From NCBI RefSeq assembly GCF_026343125.1, contig NZ_JAPEMB010000001.1, forward strand, positions 6,639,501-6,703,500: a stretch of 64,000 nt of DNA, in the 5' to 3' direction. Every line of letters begins with the position of its first letter. Position 1 is the stretch's first letter. The notes under the pieces were generated by a model that was not told the origin of the DNA, searched no databases, and was given only the letters and a program-made list of their open reading frames with translations. A program made the position numbers and the translations under genes. The stretch is from Streptomyces sp. NBC_00094. GTDB lineage: Bacteria; Actinomycetota; Actinomycetes; Streptomycetales; Streptomycetaceae. Below are positions 15,634 to 24,829 of the stretch, in pieces.

Positions 15634-16833
15634 CTACCCCGACGCCGTCAGCCGGAACGCGTCCAGCGCCAGCGTCATCTCCGTCAGGTCCCGCGGCCGG
15701 GACAGCGACCGTGACGTCAGCTGCTCCAGCCGTCGCAGGCGGTTGAAGACCGTGTTCCGGTGGCAGTACAGGCGCCCCGCCGCCCGCCCCGCCGACCCCT
15801 CGCAGTCGAGCCACACGTCCAGCGTCTCCAGCAGGACAGCCCGGTCCGCCGGGTCCAGCTCCAGCAGCCCGCCCAGGACGTCCGAGACCAGCAGGCTCGC
15901 CATCTCCGGCTGGCCCACCACCAGCGCCCCCGTCATCCTGCGGTCGAGCCGTACGATCTGCCGACTGCCCGGCGGGCACGTGCGCAGGGCCAGCTCCGCG
16001 AGGCGCCGCGCCCGGCCCAGCTCGGTCAGGCCGACCACGACCGGGCTGATCCCGCCGGGCCCCGGGCACCGCCCGTCGAGCAGCTCCGACAGCGCGTCGA
16101 GGCCGGTCTCCCCGGCCAGCGCCACCACCCCGATCTCGCAGTCCGCGCCCATCCGCCACAGGAACCGCACACCCTCGCCCTGCACCTGCCGGTGGAACGG
16201 CTCCCGCTCCTCCCGCCGGTCGTAGCGCAGCACCACCACCGCGTACCGCCCCTGCTCGGCGAGGTCCAGGCCCGCCGCCGCCCGCGCCACCAGCTCCGGC
16301 GCCCGCTGCCCCTGGAGCAGCGCGTCCAGGAGCGCCTGGAGCTGCTCGTCGGTCCGGCGCCGCAGCTCCGCCTCCGTCGACCGGTACGCCTCCGATGCCG
16401 TGTCCGCCTGCGCGTCCACCGCCGACCACACCGTCGTCGCCGACTGCATCAGCGCCGCGAGCTGCGCCGTGTCCTCCCCGGCCCCCTCGATCAGCGCGTC
16501 CCACACGAGGTGACCGGCATGGCGGTACGCGTGCACGACCAGCTCCAGCGGCATCCCCTGCGCGGCCCGCCGCCGGCCCATCGCCTCCGCCTGCTGCAGG
16601 TCCCGCCGGGGCGAGTTCCGGGGCGCCGAGATCATCTCGATCCCGATCCGCATCGCCTCCTGAGCCTCCAGCCAGTGCTGGTCGTACGGCAGGATCCGCC
16701 CGTAGGCGGGCTCGTACGCGTGCAGCTCCTTCAGATGTTCGTCCACCAGCTCCGGTACCCGCTCCAGAAGCGCCGTGCACGCCTGCGCGAGCACCTTCCA
16801 GTCGTCACCGGTCCGCCGTCTGCGCCGTCCCAT
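15634..16833 (-). CDS. PucR family transcriptional regulator
   Basis: A 399-residue regulator. An N-terminal helical domain (residues about 10-165) and a GGDEF-like middle (about 170-290) precede the C-terminal PucR helix-turn-helix, recognisable by LDVWLDCEGSAGRAAGRLYCHRNTVFNRLRRLEQLT. PucR-type proteins often control purine or amino-acid catabolism. It is transcribed divergently from the five-gene ABC importer, which is its most likely target. The ATG at 16833 starts the conserved part; a GGTGGA about 9 nt upstream supports it. A near-palindrome at 16887-16900 lies in the shared promoter region. Confidence 0.88.
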   Translation of the reverse strand: MGRRRRRTGDDWKVLAQACTALLERVPELVDEHLKELHAYEPAYGRILPYDQHWLEAQEAMRIGIEMISAPRNSPRRDLQQAEAMGRRRAAQGMPLELVVHAYRHAGHLVWDALIEGAGEDTAQLAALMQSATTVWSAVDAQADTASEAYRSTEAELRRRTDEQLQALLDALLQGQRAPELVARAAAGLDLAEQGRYAVVVLRYDRREEREPFHRQVQGEGVRFLWRMGADCEIGVVALAGETGLDALSELLDGRCPGPGGISPVVVGLTELGRARRLAELALRTCPPGSRQIVRLDRRMTGALVVGQPEMASLLVSDVLGGLLELDPADRAVLLETLDVWLDCEGSAGRAAGRLYCHRNTVFNRLRRLEQLTSRSLSRPRDLTEMTLALDAFRLTASG

Positions 16834-16886
16834 GTCCGGAGGATCCACCGCCCCGGCCCCCGCGGCACACCCCCGGCGCGCAGCGT

Positions 16887-16900
16887 TGTGCGCATGCACA
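16887..16900. promoter_or_regulatory. candidate operator between PucR gene and ABC importer operon
   Basis: TGTGCGCATGCACA is a near-perfect dyad (12 of 14 positions) in the 196-bp divergent region. A PucR-type site is a reasonable guess, not a demonstrated one. Confidence 0.35.
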
Positions 16901-17029
16901 GCCCACCGCCGTCCCCGCTGGTCACCGGCAGCGATTCGGCCACGGGACGTGGACGGACGGTCCGGCGCGGTGTTGGGGTGAGCGCCACTGAACGGCCGGG
17001 TAACAAAGGACGGCCGGGGAAGGGGATCC

Positions 17030-17848
17030 ATGGGAGGAACCGCACCCGCCCTCGAGGTCAAGGACCTCACGGCGGGCTACGGACCGGTGCGCGCGCTGCG
17101 CCAGGTGTCGCTGACCGTACCGGCGGGCGCCGTCGTCACCGTCCTGGGCGGCAACGGCGCCGGCAAGTCGACCCTGCTGCGGGCCGTCTCGCGCACCCTG
17201 CGGTTCCACGGCGGGTCCGTGGTCTCCGGCACGGTGAGCCGCGACGGCCGGCCGCTCGACGGGCTCCCGCCCGACCGGGTCGTCGCCGCAGGCGTCTCCC
17301 AGGTGCCCGAGGGCCGCCAGGTCTTCGCCCGGATGACGGTCGAGGACAACCTGCGCGCGGGCGCTCTCGGCCGCCGCGCCGACCGGGCCTCGAAGGCCGC
17401 CGCGCTGCGCCGGGTCCACGAGCTCTTCCCGGTCCTCGCCGACCGCGCCCGCCAGCAGGCCGGGCTGCTCTCCGGCGGCGAGCAGCAGATGCTCGCCGTG
17501 GGCCGCGCGCTCATGGCCGCGCCGGGCCTGCTCCTCCTCGACGAGCCCTCCCTCGGGCTCGCTCCGCTGATGGCCGCCCGGATCGCGGACGCCGTACGCG
17601 AGATCAACGCCCAGGGCACGGCGGTGCTCCTCGTCGAGCAGAACGCGGCACTCGCGCTGCGCCTCGCCTCCCGCGCGTACGTCCTGGAGGTCGGCGAGGT
17701 CACCCTCTCCGGCCCGGCCGCCGAGCTCGCCGCCTCCGACGAGGTACGCCGCCGCTACCTGGGTGTCGTCGACGAGGACGCCGCCGCCGACGCGGCCGAC
17801 GCCCGCGCCGCGCACCCGGTGCTGTCCCGCTGGGAGGAGACCCGATGA
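17030..17848 (+). CDS. livF: branched-chain amino-acid-type ABC transporter ATP-binding protein (LivF-like)
   Basis: A 272-residue ATPase. Walker A GGNGAGKST, signature LSGGEQQMLAVGRALM, Walker B LLLLDEPSLGL, and the final LLVEQNAALALRLASRAYVLEVG are typical of LivF. AAGGGG sits 4 nt before the ATG. First gene of the five-gene importer operon and overlapping the next by ATGA. The C-terminal extension after residue 245 is unusually Ala/Asp-rich. Substrate specificity cannot be read from the ATPase. Confidence 0.93.
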   Translation: MGGTAPALEVKDLTAGYGPVRALRQVSLTVPAGAVVTVLGGNGAGKSTLLRAVSRTLRFHGGSVVSGTVSRDGRPLDGLPPDRVVAAGVSQVPEGRQVFARMTVEDNLRAGALGRRADRASKAAALRRVHELFPVLADRARQQAGLLSGGEQQMLAVGRALMAAPGLLLLDEPSLGLAPLMAARIADAVREINAQGTAVLLVEQNAALALRLASRAYVLEVGEVTLSGPAAELAASDEVRRRYLGVVDEDAAADAADARAAHPVLSRWEETR

Positions 17849-18654
17849 CCGACGCACCGCCCCCTCCCGAGGCCTCCCCGGACGTCCCCGCCCTCGTCGT
17901 CGAGGACCTGACCGTACGGTTCGCCGGGCTCACCGCCCTCGACGGCGTCGGCTTCACCGTCCGACCCGGCACCGTCCACGCCCTCATCGGGCCCAACGGA
18001 GCCGGCAAGTCCACCTGCTTCAACGTGCTCTCCGGCGTCTACCGGGCCACCGCCGGCTCCGTCCGCCTCGGCGCGCACGAGCTGACGTCCCTGCCCCCGC
18101 ACCGGATCGCGGACCTCGGCGTCGGCCGGATCTTCCAGAACCTGGCCCTCCCGCCCCGCGCCACCGTCGAGGACAGCCTGATGCTGGGCCGCCACCGGCT
18201 CACCCGCACCGGTTTCCTCGCCGCCGGGCTCCGGCTCCCCTCGGCCGCCCGTGAGGAGGCCCGGCACCGGGCCAGGGTCCGGGAGATCGCCGCCTTCGTC
18301 GGCCTGGAACGGCAGCTCGCGCAGCCCGCGGGTTCCCTCCCGTACGGGCAGCAGAAGCTCGCCGAACTCGCCCGCGCCCTCTGCATGGAGCCCAGGCTCC
18401 TGCTCCTCGACGAGCCCGTCGCCGGCATGACCGCCGACGAGCGGCGCCGTACCGCCTCGGTCATCGCGGGCGTCCGCGACGGCCTCGGCATCTCGGTCCT
18501 GCTCGTCGAACACGACATGGGGCTGGTGATGCGGCTCGCCGACTCCGTCACCGTCCTCGACTTCGGCCGCCGCATCGCCGACGGAGCCCCCGGCGACGTC
18601 CAGAACGACCCGGCGGTCGTCCGCGCCTACCTCGGAGAGGAGACCGCCGCGTGA
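17845..18654 (+). CDS. livG: branched-chain amino-acid-type ABC transporter ATP-binding protein (LivG-like)
   Basis: A 269-residue ATPase with Walker A GPNGAGKST, Walker B LLLLDEPVAGM and the LivG-type VEHDMGLVMRLADSVTVLDFG ending. The signature position reads LPYGQQKLAELARAL rather than LSGGQ, as is common in LivG. It pairs with LivF in the heterodimeric ATPase. Both ends overlap neighbours by 4 bp, so translation is coupled through the operon. Confidence 0.92.
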   Translation: MTDAPPPPEASPDVPALVVEDLTVRFAGLTALDGVGFTVRPGTVHALIGPNGAGKSTCFNVLSGVYRATAGSVRLGAHELTSLPPHRIADLGVGRIFQNLALPPRATVEDSLMLGRHRLTRTGFLAAGLRLPSAAREEARHRARVREIAAFVGLERQLAQPAGSLPYGQQKLAELARALCMEPRLLLLDEPVAGMTADERRRTASVIAGVRDGLGISVLLVEHDMGLVMRLADSVTVLDFGRRIADGAPGDVQNDPAVVRAYLGEETAA

Positions 18655-19541
18655 GCACCTTCGCCGAATTCCTGATCAACGGCGTCTCACTGGGCTCGAT
18701 CTACGCCCTCATCGCCCTCGGCTTCGTGGTCATCTTCCGCGCCACCGAGGTCGTCAACTTCGCCCACGCCTCCCTCCTCCTGGCCGGCGGTTACGTCACC
18801 GCCGTGCTCCACGACGAGATCGGTTTCTGGCCCGCGCTGCTCGCCGGGATCGCGGGCGCCGCGGTGGTCGGTGCCGCCGTCGAGTTCTTCGTGATGCGCC
18901 GTCACCGCGGCACCGACCACAGCGTCCTCGCGATCGTCACCATCGGCGTCGACATCCTGCTCGCCACCGAACTGACCCGCCGGATCGGCACCGACATCCT
19001 CGCCCTCGGCGACCCCTGGGGCGACGCGGTCCTCACCGTCGGGCCGGTCACCATCGCCCAGACCAGGATCGCCGCGCTGCTCGTCGCGGCCCTCCTCATC
19101 ACCGCCTTCCTGCTCGCCTTCCGGTACACGTCCTGGGGCGTCGCCATGCGGGCCGCCGCCGAGAACCAGGAGACGGCCGCCCTCATGGGCATCCGGCTCG
19201 GCCGGGTCTCGCTCGGGGCCTGGGCGGTGGCCGGCGGACTGGCCGCCGTCGCCGCGCTGTTCCTCACCGTCTTCCCGACACCCGGCCTGGAGCGGGCCAC
19301 CTCGCTCGCCGCGCTCAAGGCCTTCCCCGCCGCCATCCTCGGCGGCCTCGACTCCACCACGGGCGCCCTCGTCGGCGGACTCCTCGTCGGCATCACCGAG
19401 TCCCTCGCCACCGGCTACCAGGGAGACCTGGCCTTCCTCGGCCGGGGCATCGGCGACGTCGCCCCCTACCTCGTCATGGTCGCGGTGCTCCTGATCCGCC
19501 CGGCCGGACTCTTCGGCACGAAGGAGCTCGCCCGTGTCTGA
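18651..19541 (+). CDS. livH: branched-chain amino-acid-type ABC transporter permease (LivH-like)
   Basis: A 296-residue integral membrane protein with about eight hydrophobic segments. The start (FLINGVSLGSIYALIALGFV) and the stretch EVVNFAHASLLLAGGYV are classic for LivH. GTG start overlapping livG as GTGA and overlapping livM by 8 bp. Confidence 0.92.
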   Translation: MSTFAEFLINGVSLGSIYALIALGFVVIFRATEVVNFAHASLLLAGGYVTAVLHDEIGFWPALLAGIAGAAVVGAAVEFFVMRRHRGTDHSVLAIVTIGVDILLATELTRRIGTDILALGDPWGDAVLTVGPVTIAQTRIAALLVAALLITAFLLAFRYTSWGVAMRAAAENQETAALMGIRLGRVSLGAWAVAGGLAAVAALFLTVFPTPGLERATSLAALKAFPAAILGGLDSTTGALVGGLLVGITESLATGYQGDLAFLGRGIGDVAPYLVMVAVLLIRPAGLFGTKELARV

Positions 19542-20664
19542 TGCCCTCGTCCGGGGCGGACTGCTGGTCCGTACCCCCGCGGTGTACGGATGGGCCGTCG
19601 CCGGCCTCCTCCTCACCGCCCTCCCGTTCTACCTGGACCGGTTCTGGCTCCAGGCGGGGCTGTTCGCGATGGCCGCCGCCCTCGGCGCCCTGGGAATCAA
19701 CCTGTTGACCGGTGCCACCGGACAACTCTCCATGGGGCACGCCTTCTTCCTCGCCGTCGGCGCCTACGGCTACTGCCTCTTCGCCGGCGACGGCGCGGAC
19801 GGACTCGCCGGACTCGGCCTGCCCGGCTGGCTCGCCGCCGTCCTCGCGGTGGCCCTCTCGGGCCTGGCCGGCGGGGTGTTCAGCCCCATCGCGGGCCGGC
19901 TGCGCGGCGCGTACCTCGGTATCGCCACCCTCGCGCTGATCTTCATCGGACAGCACGTGCTCTTCAACGCCCATGACCTGACCGGCGGTTACAACGGCCG
20001 GGCCGTCCCGCCGCTGAGCCTCTTCGGGCTGACCTTCGACGACAGCGAACTCCTCGTCGCCCAGGTGCCGTTCGGCGCCGTCGAGAAGCTCTGGTACCTC
20101 GGCCTCCTCCTGCTCCTCGGCGGTGTGCTGTTCGCCAGGGGAGTCCTCAGGGGCCGCCCCGGACGCGCCATGAACGCCATCCGGGACCACCGGATCGCCG
20201 CCGGAGTCATGGGCATCCCCGTGGCCCGCTACCGCGCCGCCGTCTTCGTCCTGTCCTCGATGTACGCGGGTCTGGCGGGCGTCCTGCTCGCCCTGGTCTT
20301 CCAGCGGACCGTGCCGGAGTACTTCGGCATGGCGCTCTCCCTCGAATACCTGGCCATGATCGTCATCGGCGGGCTCGGCTCGGTCGCCGGCGCGGTGGCC
20401 GGAGGCGTCTTCGTCTCCCTCCTGCCGCAGCTCCTCACCCGGTACAGCGACGCGCTGCCCCTGGTCTCCGCCCCCGGGACGGGCGGGATCGCACCGGGGG
20501 AGGCCTCGCGCTACCTGTACGGCGCCGCCGTGGTCGCGGTGGTCCTCTTCCTGCCCGGCGGCCTGGCCCGCCTGGCCTCCCGGAAACCCAAGAGCCTCAC
20601 ACCCGAGAGCCCCACATCCAAGAGCCCCACACCCACCACCGAACCCTCAGGGGAGACACGATGA
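19534..20664 (+). CDS. livM: branched-chain amino-acid-type ABC transporter permease (LivM-like)
   Basis: A 376-residue membrane protein, LivH's partner. Conserved features include GATGQLSMGHAFFLAVGAY and the cytoplasmic loop RGRPGRAMNAIRDHRIAA, which contacts the ATPases. The C-terminus is a low-complexity repeat of Pro, Ser, Thr and Lys that lies outside the fold. GTG start; its end overlaps the binding protein gene by ATGA. Confidence 0.92.
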   Translation: MSDALVRGGLLVRTPAVYGWAVAGLLLTALPFYLDRFWLQAGLFAMAAALGALGINLLTGATGQLSMGHAFFLAVGAYGYCLFAGDGADGLAGLGLPGWLAAVLAVALSGLAGGVFSPIAGRLRGAYLGIATLALIFIGQHVLFNAHDLTGGYNGRAVPPLSLFGLTFDDSELLVAQVPFGAVEKLWYLGLLLLLGGVLFARGVLRGRPGRAMNAIRDHRIAAGVMGIPVARYRAAVFVLSSMYAGLAGVLLALVFQRTVPEYFGMALSLEYLAMIVIGGLGSVAGAVAGGVFVSLLPQLLTRYSDALPLVSAPGTGGIAPGEASRYLYGAAVVAVVLFLPGGLARLASRKPKSLTPESPTSKSPTPTTEPSGETR

Positions 20665-21926
20665 CCCACCGCAGACAGGCCGTGCGGGGCCTGGCCGCCG
20701 CGCTCGCCGCACTGGTCGCCCTCACCGCCGCCGGATGCAGCTCCAAGGCGAAGACCGGCGACGGCAAGCAGACCGGCGCGGGCGGGGTGAAGACCGGCGA
20801 GGGCGTCACGGACAAGACGATCGCGCTGGGCGCCCTCACCGACATGACCGGTGTGTACGCCACCCTCGGCAAGAGCGTCACCCAGGCCCAGCAGCTGTAC
20901 GTGAAGCAGGTCAACGCCGCCGGCGGGATCTGCGGCCGGCAGCTGGAGCTCACGGTCCGCGACCACGGCTACGACCCGCAGAAGGCGCTCGCCGCCTACA
21001 CCGAGCTGGAGCCGAAGGTCGTCGGCTACACCCAGTTCATCGGCTCCCCGTTCGTCGCCGCCGTCAAGCCCCGCGTCGACGGCCAGGACAAGGGGCTCGT
21101 CCTGCCGCAGGCCTGGTCGGCCTCGCTGCTCGGCTCCCCGTACATCCGCGTCCTGGGCGCCACGTACGACGTCGAGACGATCAACGCCGTCGACTTCCTG
21201 CTCAAGGAGAAGGGGCTCAAGTCCGGCGACAAGCTCGGCCACGTCTACTTCGAGGGCGACTACGGCGAGAACGCGCTGAAGGGCTCGAAGTACGCCGCGG
21301 GGAAGGCCGGTCTCACCGTCGTCGAGCAGAAGATCAAGCCCACCGACAACGACATGTCGGCGCAGGTCTCGGCGCTCAAGCAGGCCGGCGTCAAGGCCGT
21401 CGTCATCAGCGCGGGCCCGCGCCAGGCGGCCTCCCTCGTCGGCGTCGCCGCCGCCACCGGCCTCAAGGTCCCGGTCGTCGGCAACAACTCCGCGTTCGCC
21501 CCGCAGCTCCTCGGCACCCAGGCGGGTCCCGCCCTGGAGAAGATGTACTGGTTCGCCTCCCCGAGCCTGCCCATCGGCGCCGACACCCCGACCGCGAAGA
21601 AGCTCGTCGCGGACTACAAGGCCGCCTACCCGAGCGACAGCCTCGACAACGGCATCGTCGCCGGCTGGACCGCGGCGAGCGTCTTCGGCGAGGCCCTGAA
21701 GAAGGCGTGCACCGACAAGGACCTCACCCGCGAGGGCGTCGACAAGGCGCTCCTGAGCATGAAGGCCCACGACGCCGGCTTCGGCATGACCCACGACCTC
21801 GGCGACCCGAAGGCCCCGTCGTCCCGCCAGTCCGTCATCATCCAGCCGGACAAGTCGGTCCCCGGCGGCATGCGCACGGTCCGCATGCCCTTCGTCGCGG
21901 AGGCGGCGCAGAGCTACACGCCGTAA
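20661..21926 (+). CDS. livK: branched-chain amino-acid-type ABC transporter substrate-binding lipoprotein (LivK-like)
   Basis: A 421-residue exported lipoprotein. The N-terminal signal ends in the lipobox LTAAGC with Cys26 the expected lipid anchor. The rest is a periplasmic-binding-protein type I fold (IALGALTDMTGVYATLGKS at the start of the domain, LGHVYFEGDYGENALKG in the middle). It would capture the ligand outside the cell; branched-chain amino acids, amides or urea are all possible for this family. Last gene of the operon, followed by a strong terminator. Confidence 0.92.
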   Translation: MTHRRQAVRGLAAALAALVALTAAGCSSKAKTGDGKQTGAGGVKTGEGVTDKTIALGALTDMTGVYATLGKSVTQAQQLYVKQVNAAGGICGRQLELTVRDHGYDPQKALAAYTELEPKVVGYTQFIGSPFVAAVKPRVDGQDKGLVLPQAWSASLLGSPYIRVLGATYDVETINAVDFLLKEKGLKSGDKLGHVYFEGDYGENALKGSKYAAGKAGLTVVEQKIKPTDNDMSAQVSALKQAGVKAVVISAGPRQAASLVGVAAATGLKVPVVGNNSAFAPQLLGTQAGPALEKMYWFASPSLPIGADTPTAKKLVADYKAAYPSDSLDNGIVAGWTAASVFGEALKKACTDKDLTREGVDKALLSMKAHDAGFGMTHDLGDPKAPSSRQSVIIQPDKSVPGGMRTVRMPFVAEAAQSYTP

Positions 21927-21941
21927 CCCTCGTCACCCTCC

Positions 21942-21972
21942 ACGCCCCGGCCCGGCATCCGGGCCGGGGCGT
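21942..21972 (+). terminator. terminator of the liv operon
   Basis: ACGCCCCGGCCCGG and CCGGGCCGGGGCGT form perfect 14-bp arms with a CAT loop, 15 bp after the livK stop. Confidence 0.85.
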
Positions 21973-22018
21973 CGCGGATCTTCACGTCCCCGAAACATCA
22001 CGGTGTGAAGCTCGGCCC

Positions 22019-23077
22019 ATGACCGCACGCATACCCGTGTCCGCCGCACGTGTCGAGGAGAACCGCTCCCACCCGCGCCTCCGCGACCTGCTGGCCGAGT
22101 ACCACCTGTTCAACCAGGCCGAGAAGGGGACGGCGGTGGAGACCGTCGCCGAGCTGCCGGCCGTATACCGCGGTGAGGCCGAGGACCCGGCCGGCGCGTT
22201 CGCCGTCGACACCGTCCTGCTCGTCACCGCGCCCGGGGACGACACGCCGTCGGGCTGTGCCGTCCTCAAGGCGTCCCGCGCGGGCGCCGCACCCGAGATC
22301 AAGCGACTCTGGATCGCGCCCGAGGCCCGGCGCAAGGGTCTCGCTCAGGCCCTCATGGCCGAGGCCCTGCGCCGGGCCGCCGCGTCGGGAGCGCCCGCCG
22401 TACGCCTCACGGTCTGGTCCTGGCGACAGGAGCCGCTCGCCCTCTACCGGAGCCTCGGCTTCGCGACCGTCGACTCCTGGGACGAGCGACCGGACCTCGT
22501 CTGCCTGGAGAAGCCGCTCGGCTCGGAGGAGCCGCTCGGCTCGGAGGAGCCGCTCGACGTCATCGAGCGCCTCACCCCCGAGGCCGTACGCGCCCACGCC
22601 CCCGCCGGGCTCGCCGCGCTCCTCGTGGACGCCGTCGACAGCGGGGCCTCCGTGGGCTTCCTGGCACCGCTCGAGGCGTCCCGGGCGGCCGGCTGGTGGT
22701 CGGGCGCCGCCGAGGAGGCCGCGGCGGGAGTACGGGACGTCTGGGCGGCCCACGCCCCGGACGGGAGCCTCGCCGGTGTCGTCACCCTCGTCCGTACCGG
22801 AGCGGACAACGGCCGCCACCGCGGCGAGATCGCCCGGCTCCTCGTGCACCGGTCCGCCCGGGGCAGGGGCCTCGGCCGCCGCCTCCTCGCCACGGCCGAG
22901 GCCCACGCCGCCGCCACCGGCCTCCGCCTGCTCGTCCTGGACACCCAGACCGACTCCCCGGCCGAGCGCCTCTACCGGGGAGCGGGCTGGACGGCCGCCG
23001 GGTCGATCCCCGACTTCGCCGCCGACCCGGCCGGCACCCTCCGCCCCACCACGCTGTACTACAAGCGCCTCGGATAG
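22019..23077 (+). CDS. tandem GNAT acetyltransferase (two domains)
   Basis: A 352-residue protein with two GNAT domains. The first (residues about 5-165) has the acetyl-CoA loop IAPEARRKGLAQALMAEAL; the second (about 190-350) has VHRSARGRGLGRRLLATAE, followed by the YRGAGW segment. A linker with two 18-bp repeats (peptide PLGSEE) separates them. Each half alone would be full-length for the family, so this looks like a gene fusion. Substrates are unknown. No Shine-Dalgarno is obvious at the ATG. A strong terminator follows the stop. Confidence 0.85.
   Translation: MTARIPVSAARVEENRSHPRLRDLLAEYHLFNQAEKGTAVETVAELPAVYRGEAEDPAGAFAVDTVLLVTAPGDDTPSGCAVLKASRAGAAPEIKRLWIAPEARRKGLAQALMAEALRRAAASGAPAVRLTVWSWRQEPLALYRSLGFATVDSWDERPDLVCLEKPLGSEEPLGSEEPLDVIERLTPEAVRAHAPAGLAALLVDAVDSGASVGFLAPLEASRAAGWWSGAAEEAAAGVRDVWAAHAPDGSLAGVVTLVRTGADNGRHRGEIARLLVHRSARGRGLGRRLLATAEAHAAATGLRLLVLDTQTDSPAERLYRGAGWTAAGSIPDFAADPAGTLRPTTLYYKRLG
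22514..22549 (+). repeat. 18-bp coding repeat in the linker between GNAT domains
   Basis: Two perfect copies of CCGCTCGGCTCGGAGGAG in tandem, followed by a partial third; it encodes PLGSEE. Confidence 0.8.
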
Positions 23078-23090
23078 CCCCGGGCACACG

Positions 23091-23127
23091 GAAGGGCCCC
23101 GGAGGCGATGTGCCTCCGGGGCCCTTC
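23091..23127. terminator. terminator between convergent GNAT and pss genes
   Basis: GAAGGGCCCCGGAGGC and its exact complement form 16-bp arms with a 5-nt loop, between two convergent stops; likely bidirectional. Confidence 0.9.
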
Positions 23128-23143
23128 ACGTACCAACGAATGC

Positions 23144-24016
23144 CTACGGCAGCTGCGCCGCACGCGCCTCCCGGCTCTCACGCCGGTTGCCGCGGAAGGT
23201 GTTCACCCGGCGGGCCGTCGCGAAGAGGGGGATCACGGCGCCCATCACGACCTGCAGGGCGCAGCCGGTCTGGAGCAGGAACGCCCCGCCCGGGGCGTCG
23301 AACGCCCAGGCCGCCAGCATGCCCATGGCACCCACGATCCAGGCGAGCATCGCCACCGCGAGGACACCCCGCGGCTTGGGGTACTCGACCCGGCTCACCA
23401 TGAGCCAGGCGACACCGATGATCGCGAGGAGCGTCGGGATGAACGGCAGCTCCAGGAGGACGATCGAGACGACCGTGAGCGCGCCGAAGGGGCTCGGCAT
23501 GCCCTGGAACATGCCGTCCTTCATCGTCACGCACGAGAATCTCGCGAGCCTCAGGACCACGGCGAGCAGCACCACGATCGCGGCCACGGCCGAGACCTTC
23601 TGCTGCGCGTCGTCCGCGACCATCCCGTACACGAGCACGAAGTAGGCCGGGGCCAGACCGAAGCTGATCAGGTCCGACAGGTTGTCGAGCTCGGCGCCCA
23701 TCGGCGAGCTGCGGAGCTTGCGCGCCACGATGCCGTCGAAGAGGTCGAAGATCGCCGCGCACAGCATGAGGATCACGGCGGTGGCGGCGCTGTTGCGCGC
23801 CATGCCGGTCTCGGTGCTGCCCGTGAGGTGCGGGATCAGGATGCCGGTCGTCGTGAAGTAGACCGCCATGAAGCCACACGTGGCGTTACCGAGCGTGAGG
23901 GCGTCCGCTATGGACAACCTCAACGACAGCGGCATCTCCTCGGCCTCTTCGGCCGCCTCGGCCTCGGCTTCGGCGGCCCAGTCGGCAGCCCGTGTGTCGG
24001 GATCAATCACGGTCAA
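23144..24016 (-). CDS. pssA: CDP-diacylglycerol--serine O-phosphatidyltransferase
   Basis: A 290-residue integral membrane enzyme. The CDP-alcohol phosphotransferase signature (DGxxARxxxxxxxxGxxxDxxxD) is complete at about residues 98-120: DGIVARK, then MGAELDNLSD. It joins serine to CDP-diacylglycerol to make phosphatidylserine. TTG (24016) or GTG (24010) starts both overlap the end of psd, so the pair is translationally coupled and forms a phosphatidylethanolamine pathway. Six or more hydrophobic segments follow. Confidence 0.9.
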   Translation of the reverse strand: MTVIDPDTRAADWAAEAEAEAAEEAEEMPLSLRLSIADALTLGNATCGFMAVYFTTTGILIPHLTGSTETGMARNSAATAVILMLCAAIFDLFDGIVARKLRSSPMGAELDNLSDLISFGLAPAYFVLVYGMVADDAQQKVSAVAAIVVLLAVVLRLARFSCVTMKDGMFQGMPSPFGALTVVSIVLLELPFIPTLLAIIGVAWLMVSRVEYPKPRGVLAVAMLAWIVGAMGMLAAWAFDAPGGAFLLQTGCALQVVMGAVIPLFATARRVNTFRGNRRESREARAAQLP

Positions 24017-24659
24017 TGCGAGTCACCCCCGCGGTCGTGGCCTGGCCGACCTCGACGGCGACCTCGACACCCTCCGGGAGGTAGATGTCGACACGCGAGC
24101 CGAAGCGGATCAGGCCGATCCGGTCACCCTGCTCGACCTTCGTCCCCTGGGGGATGTACGGCACGATGCGCCGCGCCACGGCACCCGCGATCTGGACCAT
24201 CTCGATGTCACCGAGCTCGGTGTCGAAGTGCCAGACAACGCGCTCGTTGTTCTCGCTCTCCTTGTTGAACGCCGGGACGAACCCGCCGGGAATGTGCTCC
24301 ACGGACGTCACCGTGCCGGCCAGCGGCGCGCGGTTGACGTGGACGTTCAGCGGGCTCATGAAGATGGCGACCCGGGTGCGTCCGTCCTTCCACGGCATGA
24401 TGCTCTGCACCACACCGTCGGCGGGGGAGATGACCCGGCCCTGAGCGATCTCGCGCTCGGGGTCGCGGAAGAACCACAGCATGCCGGCCGCGAGCGCGGT
24501 GGTCGGCACGGCGATGGCCGCGGCACGCTTCGACTTGCGCGCGCGCAAGAGAGTCAGCGCCGCGGTGGCGACGGTCGGCAGAAGCCACGGCGATGCTCCG
24601 CGCGCGAGGCGTACGCCCGTGAGGCTGTCGCGGTGTGCAGAGGTTTGGCTGTGGGGCAT
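24003..24659 (-). CDS. psd: phosphatidylserine decarboxylase proenzyme
   Basis: A 218-residue short (PSD-A type) proenzyme. An N-terminal membrane segment (about residues 20-60) precedes the catalytic domain with FFRDPER, SPADGVVQ, FMSPLNVHVNR and the C-terminal FGSRVD. Cleavage between Gly and Ser of FGS is expected to generate the pyruvoyl cofactor. It converts phosphatidylserine to phosphatidylethanolamine. The ATG at 24659, with GAAGG 7 nt upstream, was preferred over an in-frame start 12 codons earlier. The gene overlaps pssA by 8-14 bp. Confidence 0.92.
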   Translation of the reverse strand: MPHSQTSAHRDSLTGVRLARGASPWLLPTVATAALTLLRARKSKRAAAIAVPTTALAAGMLWFFRDPEREIAQGRVISPADGVVQSIMPWKDGRTRVAIFMSPLNVHVNRAPLAGTVTSVEHIPGGFVPAFNKESENNERVVWHFDTELGDIEMVQIAGAVARRIVPYIPQGTKVEQGDRIGLIRFGSRVDIYLPEGVEVAVEVGQATTAGVTRIDRD

Positions 24660-24829
24660 GGATGACCTTCGTAGCGGATGATGCCGCACTGGCAACGGGG
24701 GGACGGCGGCTTTCCGGCGATGCTATCGGTTGCGGGGCGCAACTGGGCAAGCCAGGAACCGAGTCGACGGCCGGAAGACGAACACAGGGTGTGATCTTCT
24801 TCGCGGCCGAACCGACTCAAAAGCCACAA

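Noticed and set aside
22019..23077. Two adjacent single-domain GNAT genes rather than one fusion
   Set aside because: The frame runs without a stop through both domains, and the linker repeat contains no start with a Shine-Dalgarno.
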